This document shows, piece by piece, positions 32,383-42,550 of a DNA stretch of 64,000 nt. The stretch lies in assembly GCA_008933995.1 (NCBI GenBank), contig WARS01000110.1, positions 3,121,001-3,185,000 of the forward strand. The letters run 5' to 3'. The DNA is from Datnioides undecimradiatus (taxonomy: Eukaryota > Chordata > Actinopteri > Lobotiformes > Datnioididae). Made by a program: the position numbers and the translations under genes. The notes beneath the pieces were generated by a model. That model was not told the DNA's origin. It did no database searches and saw nothing but the letters and a program-made list of their open reading frames with translations. Each line of letters starts with the position of its first letter. Position 1 is the first letter of the stretch.

Positions 32383-33529
32383 GAGTGACATTTTTCTTTA
32401 GATTTGGCTGATTACTTTTGCTTTTCAAACAGCTTTGTGAGCCTGTGTGATTGTGGCAAAATGTGGTCTGCACAACTACTAAAGAACCAGTTCTGAATAC
32501 TTTGCTAGAAGTTTTATATGTGAACCGATTTCATTAACACAATGGTATCACAATTGTGAAAGATGCTGTCACAAAATTTTACACATGCATGAAAACGTGA
32601 TGGCAAAATGACACATTTTTTCTCCTCCAATTTTGGCAGCAATGTCAGAGACTTTTCTTTGTTGACAACATATGTGTGGCAATATTGCTTAAAACATGCA
32701 TAGGGACAAAAATGTCTTGGCCTAACACAGCTATAAAGTGGCCTCTTCCTTTTCTGTGTGTAATGAAAATGAATGTATAATCTAGCTGATGGGTAGTGTG
32801 ATACATACATGTTTGATCTTAACTGGACTACATGTAAGCTGCAGTTTTATTTCACACCCACTGAATGCCACAAAAGACACTGTATTGAGTCAGTCAACAA
32901 CCGATACAGCTACATTACCTTTAAAGTGATTTTCTATATAGCACATATTTGTTGTTACGAGTCCTGCCACCACTAAGAGGCTGACTCAAAATGCAACACG
33001 ACTGATGGATGTTGGTCAATGGTTAAGTACATTATACAGTAAATAAATGACAAAACACAGGGTTTGTTTGATACAACATACACACTTTATTTAGCCTTTT
33101 TTTTTGACAGTACAATTGGTTCCGTTTGTAGCGTGCACATTTAGTTAACTTTTGTACAGTCAATTCTTACCTTTGGTTGAATGGTTTGTTCTAATTTGCG
33201 TTTCTTTTGAGTTACCAATGCAGAGGGTGCTGTTGGTGCTGGTGCTGCTGAGCAGCATCCTGTGAGGCTGGGTCCAAAGGCCCTGGATGTGCAGCCATTA
33301 TGTGAAGAGAGTGGCCAAATTGGGCTAAACCAAATGGTTGCCGCAACATGGGGGGTTGGGGGTTTAGTTTGTACAGTCTTTATTAGTTTGCTGATTTATT
33401 TTGTTTAGTTAGTAGCTAAATATATTTTTTATACTGATTGGCTGGTTTTGTTTTCTGTAATTGAGTTAGTGGTAGTTAGGTGTTTGTAATGCCCCTTTGT
33501 GTTTTAAAATGGCCTGATCAACCATTATA
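32383..33529 (+). other. Connexin 3'UTR and following non-coding DNA
   Basis: The first part is probably connexin 3'UTR. AATAAATGAC near 33.04 kb is a possible polyadenylation signal. From about 32.96 kb the sequence (starting TGTTACGAGTCC) looks repeat-like and is interrupted by the Tc1 element. I could not classify it. Confidence 0.45.
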
Positions 33530-35095
33530 CACTGCGTTCCACATTATTATGCAAATGTAATTTTTCTTTCTTTTTCCTAAATAATCTATAAAAATGATAG
33601 TTCTCATAATTTTCAAGTCATCAAGCATTAGAGTATAACTCGACTGTTTTTGAACGAACCTCCAAATCATAACGTTTTTTTTTTAAATCAAAATCTTAAA
33701 ATGCACTGTTCCACATTATTAGGCACAATAGAGTTTCAAAACATTTTATTGTTGTAAACAACTGAAAATGGTCATTAGTTAAACTGCAAGCATTTGCAGG
33801 TTATATTTGCTGAAATCAAAAGCTCTTTCAATCAAAAATATCTTAACAGGCCAAATTACATTTTGACATAGGACCCCTTATTGGATAGGAGCTTCACAAT
33901 TCTTGCATCCATGGAAGTTGTCAGTGTTTGGATGGTTTCTGCTGGAATTTCTTTGCAGGATGTCAGAATAGCCTCCCAGAGATGCTGTTTTGATGTGAAT
34001 TGCCTCCCACCCTCATAGATCTTTTGCTTCATGATGCTCCAAAGGTTCTCAGTAGGGTTGAGATCAGGGGAGGATGGGGGCCACACCATGAGGTTTTCTT
34101 GTTTTATGCCCATAGCAGTCAATGATGCACAGGTATTCCTTGCAGCATGGGATGGTGCATTGTCATGCATAAAGATGATCTTGCTACGAAAGGCACGGTT
34201 CTTTTTTTTGTACCACGGAAGAAAGTGGTCAGTCAGAAACTCCACATATTTCACAGAGGTCATTTTTACACCTTCAGGGACCTTGAAGGGGCCGACCAGC
34301 TCTCTCCCCATGATTCCAGCCCAAAACATGACGCCACCACCTCCTTGCTGACGTCGCAGCCTTGTCGGGACATGGTGGCCATTCACCAACCATCCACGAC
34401 TCCATCCATCTGGACATCCAGGGTTGCACGGCACTCATCAGTGAACAACACTGTTTGGAAATTAGTCTTCATGTACGTATAGGCCCACTGCAGGCATTTC
34501 TGCTTCTGAGCTTTGGTTAAGGGTGGCTGAATGACAGGTTTATGCATAACTGCAACCCTCTTGAGGATCCTACACCTTGATGTTCTTGGCACTCCAGAGA
34601 CACCAGCAGCTTCGAATACCTGTTTGCTGCTTTGCAGTGGCATTTTAGCAGCTGCTCTCTTAACCCGACGCATTTGTCTGGCAGAAATCTTCCTCATTGT
34701 GCCTTTATCTGCTCGAACCCGTGTGTGTTCTGAATCGGCTACAAATCTCTTTATTGTACGATGATCACGGTGAAGTTGTTTTGAAATATCTAAAGTTGTC
34801 ATACCTTCTCCTAGGCATTGAACTATTTCTCGCTTTTCGGCAGCAGAGAGATCCTTCTTCTTCCCCATATTGCTGGAAAATGGTGGTCTGCTTAATAATG
34901 TGGAACATCCATTCTTAAGTAGTTTTCCCTTTAATTGGGCTCATCTGCAAACTAATTGGCACAGGTGTCTGAGATTGATTGGTGTGATTGGAAGAGCCCT
35001 GACACACATTCCCATCCATGTGTTTAAACTGACAGACAAAAAAATGACCTTTATGACCTTTAAACACAATTTGCATAATAATGTGGAACGCGGTG
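33530..35095 (-). mobile_element. Nearly whole Tc1/mariner transposon, DD37E (TRT-like)
   Basis: The element is 1,566 bp with TA duplications at 33528-33529 and 35096-35097. The ends are CACTGCGTTCCACATTATTA and the inverted CACCGCGTTCCACATTATTA. The minus-strand transposase starts at 34868 (MGKKKDLSAAEKREIVQCL). It has a paired-like DNA-binding region (TTLDISKQLHRDHRTIKRF), then TVLFTDE, QQGGGGVMFWAGIMG, FMHDNAPSH and PDLNPTENLW, and ends NKGSYVKM. Thirty-seven residues separate the second Asp from the Glu, so it is the DD37E type rather than the common DD34E. One single-base frame break near 34.42 kb separates the two open parts. Otherwise it is open across about 340 codons, so the copy is young. 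Confidence 0.93.
33535..35092. repeat. IR/DR ends of the DD37E element
   Basis: Besides the outer sites, an inner copy of the same core lies at each end: CTGTTCCACATTATTAGGC (33706-33724) and the inverted CTTAATAATGTGGAAC (34891-34906). The four sites are arranged as in the inverted-repeat/direct-repeat termini of Sleeping Beauty-type elements, where the transposase binds both outer and inner sites. Confidence 0.8.
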
Positions 35096-35812
35096 TACAT
35101 GTGCCCGCTGTTGTTCAGTTTAAGGAGATCTGTTTGTCTTTTGTTGTCTGTATAGTTAATTGAGTTTCTATTTCTTCAGTTTGTATTTTTATGGACACAA
35201 CATTTGTGATATTTTTGTTAAAATATATTTTTTGCATTTTTGGGGGTAATTAAAACCCACTTTTTGTGAAAATCAACCTGTGTTCTTCATACTTGCCAGC
35301 ACGGTCCTTCACAATTATTATTAAAAACATTTTTGCCTCACAATGTGAACTGAAAATATGTTGTGCAAACTACTCATTTTAAAACATAACCTGTCCCATA
35401 CTGTTTTACAACAACTCTAGCCAGGAATTTAAAAAAGACCCAAATTGAATCTAATCTGTGTTTTACAAAATTGTAGTATATCAGCAATCTAATCAGATGA
35501 TAAGTTCTGTTTCTCAGCATCGCATAGCCTATTACATTTGCTGCAGAAGACTGTGAAATTAGTTGAAAGCTCTTAAAAGGTAGTGCATTGACTTTGACAT
35601 TGAATTAATTTATTTTTAGATCACTATAGCCACCAAATTACTCAGAAAGTAAAATGGTTTTGCAAAGATTTACTTATTTAATCATCTTTTTTAAAAAAAA
35701 TAATAAAACAATAATGTCTCATCAGCATTCTAAAATTTGATGTTTTGGATGTCTGATAACCATTCCATGGAATAAAACATGCTCAAAAAATATTCTCATT
35801 CACACATGTAGC
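35096..35812. other. Non-coding stretch between two transposons
   Basis: It continues the unclassified repeat-like DNA left of the Tc1 element (to about 35.32 kb), then AT-rich DNA with no recognised feature. Confidence 0.55.
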
Positions 35813-35814
35813 AA

Positions 35815-36283
35815 CCAATAACGTAATAAGTACCAATAATCGAATACCTGCCAATAACGTAATACTTCTGGCCATTTTAAATGTAATAAAGCCAATAACG
35901 TAATAACTTGCTAATAATGTAATAAAATGTTTGAGCCAATAACGTAAAAACATTTTACGTTATTACGTTATTGGCTGGTTATTACATTATTGGCCTATCA
36001 TTAAAAAAATTCTTTGAAAATATAATAACTGCAGCTAATAATGTAATAATACATAAACAGGACAGCATTTCTTGGAAATAAAAGATTTTGCAGTTTTTGT
36101 GCAGTTTGCTCATCAAAAATATTTAGAGTGGATGGCATAGTCATCATATTTATTCATCAAGTATACGTCCCATTCTCCTAATTATGGTTGTAAGAGCCTA
36201 ATTGAGAATTATTTGTTGTTCAAAATCTTTAGAATATTGTTTAAATGCTTAGATGTGTAATTTCATAATTTCATGTCAGTGTC
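35815..36283. repeat. Left terminal inverted repeat with CCAATAACGTAAT-type array
   Basis: The outer ~180 bp is an irregular array of CCAATAACGTAATA-like units in both orientations, with a local hairpin at 35.94-35.98 kb (CCAATAACGTAAAA against TTTTACGTTATT..ATTGGC). The inner ~290 bp is unique sequence (GGACAGCATTTCTTGGAAAT, TTTGCTCATCAAAAATA, GTTGTAAGAGCC) repeated in inverse at the right end. Confidence 0.88.
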
Positions 36284-37289
36284 TCTGTTGGATGTTGCAT
36301 TGTCAATGATTAAAACTTTTTTCCAACATTGCTCAAGGAAACTGTTAAAACAGTTCAGTCCTCAATTAAAACTGTATTTAAATAGCTGAATTGGCACTAT
36401 AATGGTACTCCAATATACAACCTGGAACTCATTTACAAATGTAACAAAAAAAACTGAAGAGAGTTGAACTAAGGGGAAAACATCAACAAAAAAATTGGCA
36501 TTACTTCTTCCAGTAAATGTCTTTAACTTTGTACTGCCCAAAAGCTACATTACTGAGAAGAATCCAAGCTTTCATCCATTGGCTGTCCTTGCCAAGTAAC
36601 TGTTTTATGCATAAGCCTAGACCACTGTTGCATCCAGCAGCCTTGTAAGAGCTTCATAATACTAACTCTTCTTTGTCCAGTTCTAGGCTCTCTGCATGTG
36701 CTTCTCTTACAGAATAAGAGTGAGACTTGATTACATGTCACAAGCATTGACATATCTTTCTTGAGGTGAAATTCAATAATTTTTGATAAAATCTCTGAAG
36801 ATAGGTTTGAACTCCAGGCTCATTGCCAGCATCTTCAACCAGGTCATGGAAAGGGTTAGCTATAGACTGAACTGACTGATCAGCATTAGGTAGAAACCCA
36901 GGCTCAGGCTGAGACAGAAAGCCAGGTTCATCATCAGGTAGGGCAGGTTTGGCAACAGGCATAGAAGCAGGTTCGGCATCAGGCAGAGCACTAAGTTCAG
37001 TTTCAGACAGAGGGGCAGGTTGGGACACTCTATACATCCCTTCCTTCTGAATGGCCTAAATGTAAGAAGGAATAGGTCCATCTAAACGTATATAATGTTC
37101 CCCCTGTCTGTCAGCGAAATGTCCAAGAACCAAAAGAGGCAGGCTTTCACCATAATCACCAGATGGTGATACTACAGAGGTGGCATCCAAACCAAGAATC
37201 GACACAATAACGAACTGAACATTAAAGATCTGGGATGCTCTCTGAAGAGTTAGGTGGTCACCATATGTACCATGTTGTCCCATCCTCTG

Positions 37290-37460
37290 TAAATATTCCC
37301 CTCATGTGCTTGCTCATGGTGGAACTGTTGGGTGTAATTAATAGTATGTATGTAGTATGTAATGAGTGTGGTCTAGACCCGCTCTGTGTGCCCTGAGATG
37401 ACTTTTGTTGTGAATTGGCACTATATAAATGAAACTGAATAGAACTGAATTGAAATTCAT
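37290..37460 (+). repeat. LINE 3' tail nested in the OTU region
   Basis: Has GCTTGCTCATGGTGGAAC, GTCTAGACCCGCTCTGTG, GCCCTGAGATGACTTTTG and an imperfect AACTGAATTG end. It is the same family as the tails at 26.8, 51.3 and 60.6 kb. Confidence 0.75.
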
Positions 37461-39543
37461 GTCTCCTCAACATACCCCGAAAGGTGTGTCCCATCCACTC
37501 CATATGGATTAAATGTTAGGTTGCCCACTATTTCTTCATGCAATGTTTCTGCAGAATGGAAAATTCAAATAGGGGCCAATTGATCAGAAATAACAGCAAA
37601 TTGGCAGTTACCATCAGGGATCAGGTCAAAGCAAATGTTCAGATTTGATGAATCTGTCCTCATGTGAGTAAAGTATTTGCAGGTCCATTTGTTGAACTGA
37701 TTTGGGCTGAGACATTGAGCGCAGCCTTTCTTCTAGTCTTGTCACACTGATCACATCAGAACTCAAGAACCACTTTTGTGTTGGAGTGGGGGTATTTGGC
37801 ATTTGAAACTCAACCTTGTATTTGTGCAAAGGTTTCTTGCCACAACAACACCTGGTATTACAAATTGTTTCTGTGAGACTCTGTGATGGCCACTCTTGAC
37901 CCTGACCAACACATTATCATGTAGCCTATACATAGAGACTGTCGGCGTATGCAGCGTTGTGTTGCTTTTCGTACCCTTTTCCTGATCCTATTTCGTTCAT
38001 CCTCAAACAAAAGCCTCTGCTTTTGGGTGGACAGTGTTTTGTTGCCTGGTGAACAGTGTTCTTCAAGATCTTCTTGGGAAGAAGTTAAGCAATTGGATAA
38101 TACATGACTTTGTCTTCCATAATAAATCCAGAAGGAGACATCCAACTCAAAACTTCCTTTGGGTCTTCATTTATTATCTTTGCATAAATTGGCAAATGCT
38201 TAACCCAGTTCACTTCTTCTTCACTTGATCCTTCTTTATATTGGACTAAGTCATACATTATTTTTTTTCCTTAGGATACAGTGGCTTCTCTCAACTTTAC
38301 CCTGGCTCTGGTTATGGTATGGAGAGCTCAGAATTATTTTTACTTGGACTCCATAAGTATGATTTTTGGTGGATCATGCTCATTGTCAGTGTCTTCAAGG
38401 TGTCTAGCAATCTCTGCACTATGTTTACCTTTCAGTGGTCTTAGCCATACATATCTACTAAACATATCTCTTACAGTCAGAATGTACCTATATGTGACTT
38501 GGCCATACTTGACCCTCTGTTTATCCACGTCAACAAGGCAGCGAATGAGAAGCAGAGGTCTAGATGGTTAACAAACAACGATCTGACAAAGAAAAGGAAA
38601 ACAGGTCAGTATAAGAAGTTAATTAGTTGATGAGAAGCAGGTGTGACTGGTAGTCCCTGAAAATCTAAAGACCTGGATCTCTCTGCTACAGGAACATTAA
38701 ATCCCCCCTTCAGTGCCTTGAGTATGACATCATAGGTCTCATCTGACATTTGTCTGTGTCCATGTCCTCTGCATTCCAAAATGATGCAGGAGAGGAAAAA
38801 GATACCTGCTGTGGTATTAAAGACAAAGTTATTCCCTTTTTTAACTCTAAACAGAGGATAATATGACCTGCAAACCTACAAAAGAGAGTTTTAAATAAAG
38901 TATACAATACACAGGCCCAATATAATAATAATAATAAAGTTGATATTTCATAGTAAAGCATGCTGATGTTAGTTCATATTGTTCACTAAGCTTAGGGACC
39001 TACGTTTCATTTTCACATCAGGTTTAGCAAACACTGTTCAATTTCTTATCCTACACTGCCACCTTGAATAATACTGAAAAAAATCATAACCTACATTGAG
39101 AAACCTCAGCACATATAGCAGATATTTCCATGCAACAATACACAACAACTTGTAGTCATAGAAAAGAATGCAACTGCAACAATATCTACTGAGATATACT
39201 GTAGATCTATACCTGTTTACCTATTTGTCTGTTAACTTTAATGTTTCTCAATGTGAGAATGTATGAACAAGGATTTCACAAAATTAAGGGTGTTAACTGT
39301 AGTAAATCAGAGAAATGTTTACCTTTCAACATGTTTGAAGTATGGAAGTTTTCAGACAACTAAGGAAAGTCTAATCAGTCAGTCACATGACTTTGCTAGC
39401 TTGACATGAATTAGGTACTCCATTGCCATCTAGTGGTCAAATACAGGTGCTGCAAAAGAAAATATTTCCCCGTGTGTGTGCAACATTTCTACATAGTCTC
39501 TCCACAGAAAATAAAACCCAATTAGGTCATAATTGCTCACATA

Positions 39544-39936
39544 AGTGATTCTCAACTGGTGGTCAGTAGTTGCACTTCTTTATTTCATGTATTTTGCATG
39601 AAAACACCAACTGAGTCTGTTAAAAATGTCTGTTACTGAAATAATTATGTCAGCCTTATGATTAATGTTTGAATAAGTGACTGAATAATTTTAATGTCAC
39701 ATTGTCATATATTCAATGAGTGGGTACTGAGCTAAAGCTACATATTTTGAGTCTTTTTGAAACTACTTCTCAGTAAGTATTAAGTGAAGAGTTTTGGTTT
39801 TAATTAAAACGCAGCTAAGTTCAGTAAAAGCGAATAGGTTCCTCTCTAGCATCGCCACTTGCCGGTCATTTTGGTTTTTTGGTTTGGTTTGGTGGTGGCG
39901 GGTCCCAAAGCCAGACCAGTTGAGAACCACTGCTCT
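39544..39936. mobile_element. hAT-type MITE nested in the integrase/OTU element
   Basis: The inverted ends are AGTGATTCTCAACTGGTGG and the complement of CCAGTTGAGAACCACT, about 390 bp apart, with a partly matching 8-bp flank (GCTCACAT/GCTCTAAG). AGTGGTTCTCAACTGG-type ends are typical of hAT MITEs. It encodes no protein. Confidence 0.7.
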
Positions 39937-39958
39937 AAGCCATCCTGTATAGGGGGGC

Positions 39959-39960
<2 letters not shown>

Positions 39961-40007
<47 letters not shown>
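39961..40007. repeat. (GT)n microsatellite
   Basis: About 23 uninterrupted GT units directly right of the hAT MITE. Confidence 0.95.
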
Positions 40008-40008
<1 letters not shown>

Positions 40009-40209
40009 CTTTCTATCCAGAAAATCGTTTTTAAAAATGATACATATATTATGACATTATTGGCTCGAGTTATTACATTTTTATCTAACACTGAGCAAAC
40101 ACATGTAGGTCACACAACAACTATTCTGTTCCTGAATTCTAGCACATTCCACTAAGTGATCTAACTACCAAATACACTTCACAGTAATGAGTTAAATAAT
40201 ATTCCTCCA

Positions 40210-40672
40210 TACATGAAATTGTGAATTTACATATCTAAGCAAATAAACAATATTCTAAATAAAAATTTTGTACAACAAATAATTCTCAAATTGGCTCTTA
40301 CAACCATAAGTAGGAGAGTGAGAGCTACATGGGATGTATCCTTGATGAATGAATATGACGACTATGCCATCCACTTTAACTATTTTTGATGAGCAAACTG
40401 CACAAAACCTGCAAAAAAATTTAAAAACTTTTATTTCCAAGAAATGCAGTCCTATTTATGTATTATTACATTATCGACTGCAGTTACATTTCAAAGGATT
40501 TTTTTAATGATAGGCCATTAACGTAATAACCAGCCAATAACATAATAACTTATTACATTATTGGCAAAATAATGTAATAAGTTATTATTGTTATTATTGG
40601 CAAAATAATGTAATAAGATTAAAAAAACTGCCAAAATTATTATGTTATTGGTAGGTATTACGTTACGTTAAT
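40210..40672. repeat. Right terminal inverted repeat
   Basis: Inverse copy of the 35.8-36.3 kb repeat, including the unique inner blocks and an outer array of TTATTACATTATTGG-like units. Some units here are expanded (GGCAAAATAATGTAATAAG occurs twice). Visible divergence from the left end indicates age. Confidence 0.88.
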
Positions 40673-40680
40673 CCAACCAC

Positions 40681-41945
40681 AGGGGGTCATAGGACATTGT
40701 ACTTCTTGAGCCGATCCCAAGCCCGGATAAATGGAGAGGGTTGCCTCAAGAAGGGCATCCAAAGTAAAACCTTTGCAAGATTAAATCATGTGAATTACAA
40801 ACATGACTTCCATACAGGATCAGTCGGGGTTGGGGTTAACAACGACCGCCATCTGTGCTGTTGACCTACAGGGTACTGGTGGAAATTGGGCTACTGTTGG
40901 TTGAAGAAGGAGAGGAGAAAGGCGTGCACGTAGGCAGATAGTGTCATGGTTTTGAGTTGAGTTCCTTGTTTTATTGCTCATTTTCTGTTTTATTTTGAAA
41001 AGTTCTTTCCCTTGTGAGTCTCTGTGTGCTTGTTTCCTGTCTTTGATTAGTTCATTGGTTTCACCTGTGTCTTGTTTGCCTGCACTCCCCAGTCTATTTA
41101 AGTTGTGTCACTTCCTTTGTTCTTGGTTGGTCCAGGGTGTTAGATGTGCTTTGTAATTTCCTTGTGGTTTTTCCTCGTGTTTCCTTTTGTTACCTTGTGT
41201 TTTTTGGGGGGATTTTGCCTGTTATTTGGACTGTATTTTGCCTGCCCCTTTTTGGATTTGTTTGCCTTTACTTGGACTGATTACCTGGATTTTGACCCTG
41301 ACTGCTTTTTGACCATCTGTAAACCTAAGTCCCAAAATAAACTGTATTAAAATCCTTGATCTTCGTGTGTCTGCATTTGGGTCCACTTCCTCGAGCTCCT
41401 CCGTGTGCTACCCTCTGACAGAGAGAAGAGGAAAGGTAAGAGTTTAGGACTGAAAGTAGGGAATTTAAATATTGGTACGATGACAGGTAAAGGTAGAGAG
41501 ATAGCAGATATGATGCAGAGGAGGAAAGTTGATATTCTGTGTGTCCAGGAGACCAGGTGGAAAGATTGCAAGGTTAGAAGTGTTGGAGCAGGGTTTAAAC
41601 TGTTTTACCATGGTGTGGATAGGAAGAGGAATGGAGTAGGGAAGGAGCAGTTTGTGAAGAATGTCCTCAAAGTGAAGAGAGTGTCAGATAGGGTGATGAG
41701 CCTGAAGCTGGAAATTGAAGGTGTGATGTTGAACGTAGTGTGTGTGTGTGTGGCTATGCTCCACAAGTAGGATGTGAGGAAGAGGAGAAGGTCAAATTCT
41801 GGACTGAGATAGAGGATTTGATGCAGAGTTTTCCCAGGGTGGACTTCAATGGACGTGGATCTGTACAGTCCTTCATTATGTTGAATGAGAATTTAGGAGC
41901 TTATGTAGATTGGGTTCCATAACAAAGCATATTTTCTCATATGTG
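40681..41945 (+). mobile_element. 3'-truncated RTE-type LINE, split by a solo-LTR-like insert
   Basis: The 5' part carries the fish RTE leader (GAGCCGATCCCAAGCCCGGA, then GGGTTGCCTCAAGAAGGGCA). After the insert the endonuclease domain follows: LKVGNLNIGTMTGKGREIAD, KVDILCVQETRW, KLFYHGVDRKRNGVG, SDRVMSLKLEIEG, and then in a shifted frame YAPQVGCEEEEKVKFW. The copy ends before the reverse transcriptase. Frameshifts and stops are present. Confidence 0.85.
40946..41420 (+). mobile_element. Solo-LTR-like insert within the RTE LINE
   Basis: About 475 bp starting TGTCATGGTTTTGAG and ending CCCTCTGACA (inverted TGTCA/TGACA ends). It has a TATTTAAG box near 41.10 kb and AATAAACTG near 41.34 kb, the order expected of an LTR. 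No internal coding region is attached. A partial relative lies at 30.7 kb. The target duplication is unclear. Confidence 0.65.
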
Positions 41946-42154
41946 GCACATGAATTATATTTTCACCTTCAATATGTTTTCTTACTTGTATACCTGTATT
42001 AAAAGACAAAAACATTCACATTGACACATATGTTTCTAGATATTAAATTCAATTGAATTTTTTAATTTTACAGCAAACACATTTTTTAGACGCTTTCAGT
42101 GTGTTGTGATTATTGAGCTCTAAGGGTGTAAACAGTTATAGACTTTAGAGTGAC
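41946..42154. other. Short non-coding spacer
   Basis: AT-rich. It ends with GTGAC, the left target duplication of the BEL/Pao element. Confidence 0.7.
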
Positions 42155-42550
42155 TGTAAGAGCCATATTCATGAAGATTCAGGGTCACAAATTATTATGG
42201 TTACCTGATGTATTTACTTTTACATGCCAGTGGGTGTCGCTGTTCTGTCACCACGAGCACAGGGATTTAGGTAGGTCACCTCACCTTGTTGGGCGCGTTT
42301 GACCCCGGAAGGGCATACGGTTCTTGACCGCTATGGCGGCCGTTTTGAGTTTCGTTGTTCGGGAAGATGCCAGAAATACGTATTCACTGTGTAAAGCCAG
42401 AAAATAAATGGATTGTATACCACAGTCGAGAGGAGTCGCACTCTTTCATGTAACAATACAAGCAGACGGTAAGGTGCCAGTAGCGCGTCATCCAGGCCGC
42501 TCCTGGGAGTCAAACACCGTGGTAGCTTGGTATCAGAGCAAGCTACAACA
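42155..42550 (+). repeat. 5' LTR of the BEL/Pao element
   Basis: TGTAAGAGCC...AGCTACAACA, 396 bp, preceded by GTGAC. It has AAAATAAATGG as a possible polyadenylation signal. Confidence 0.95.

Larger units (their letters stand above)
35815..40672 (-). mobile_element. Fossil DNA element with long TIRs, retroviral-like integrase and OTU domain (Ginger/KRBA2-like)
   Basis: Inverted ends of about 470 bp (35.82-36.28 and 40.21-40.67 kb) enclose minus-strand coding remnants. In coding order there is an integrase core piece (YRYILTVRDMFSRYVWLRPL, then KGKHSAEIARHLED; about 38.3-38.5 kb), a WIYYGRQ and basic region (37.9-38.1 kb), a HKYKVEFQMPN..KWF..SDV region (37.6-37.8 kb), and an OTU cysteine-protease-like end (GTYGDHLTLQRASQIFNVQF and GHFADRQGEHYIRL; 37.06-37.3 kb). 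A Pro/Glu-rich repeat region (about 36.9-37.05 kb) follows. Integrase followed by OTU recalls fish KRBA2-like proteins and Ginger-class transposons. The copy is clearly broken and carries a LINE tail and a hAT MITE inside. Family assignment is inference. Confidence 0.72.

Noticed and set aside
32960-35330. A solo LTR (TGTTACGAG...TTCACA) split by the DD37E element
   Set aside because: The ends are only loosely LTR-like and no target duplication is visible, so the stretch is left unclassified.
35815-36000. CRISPR-like array of short repeats
   Set aside because: The units vary in spacing and orientation, there are no uniform spacers, the genome is eukaryotic and the array is mirrored at the other end of the element.
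37056-37503. A host OTU deubiquitinase gene
   Set aside because: The OTU-like remnants are broken, carry a LINE tail and lie inside a TIR-bounded element next to an integrase.
39846-40091. A His/Thr-repeat protein frame
   Set aside because: It is a translation of the GT microsatellite and the hAT MITE end.
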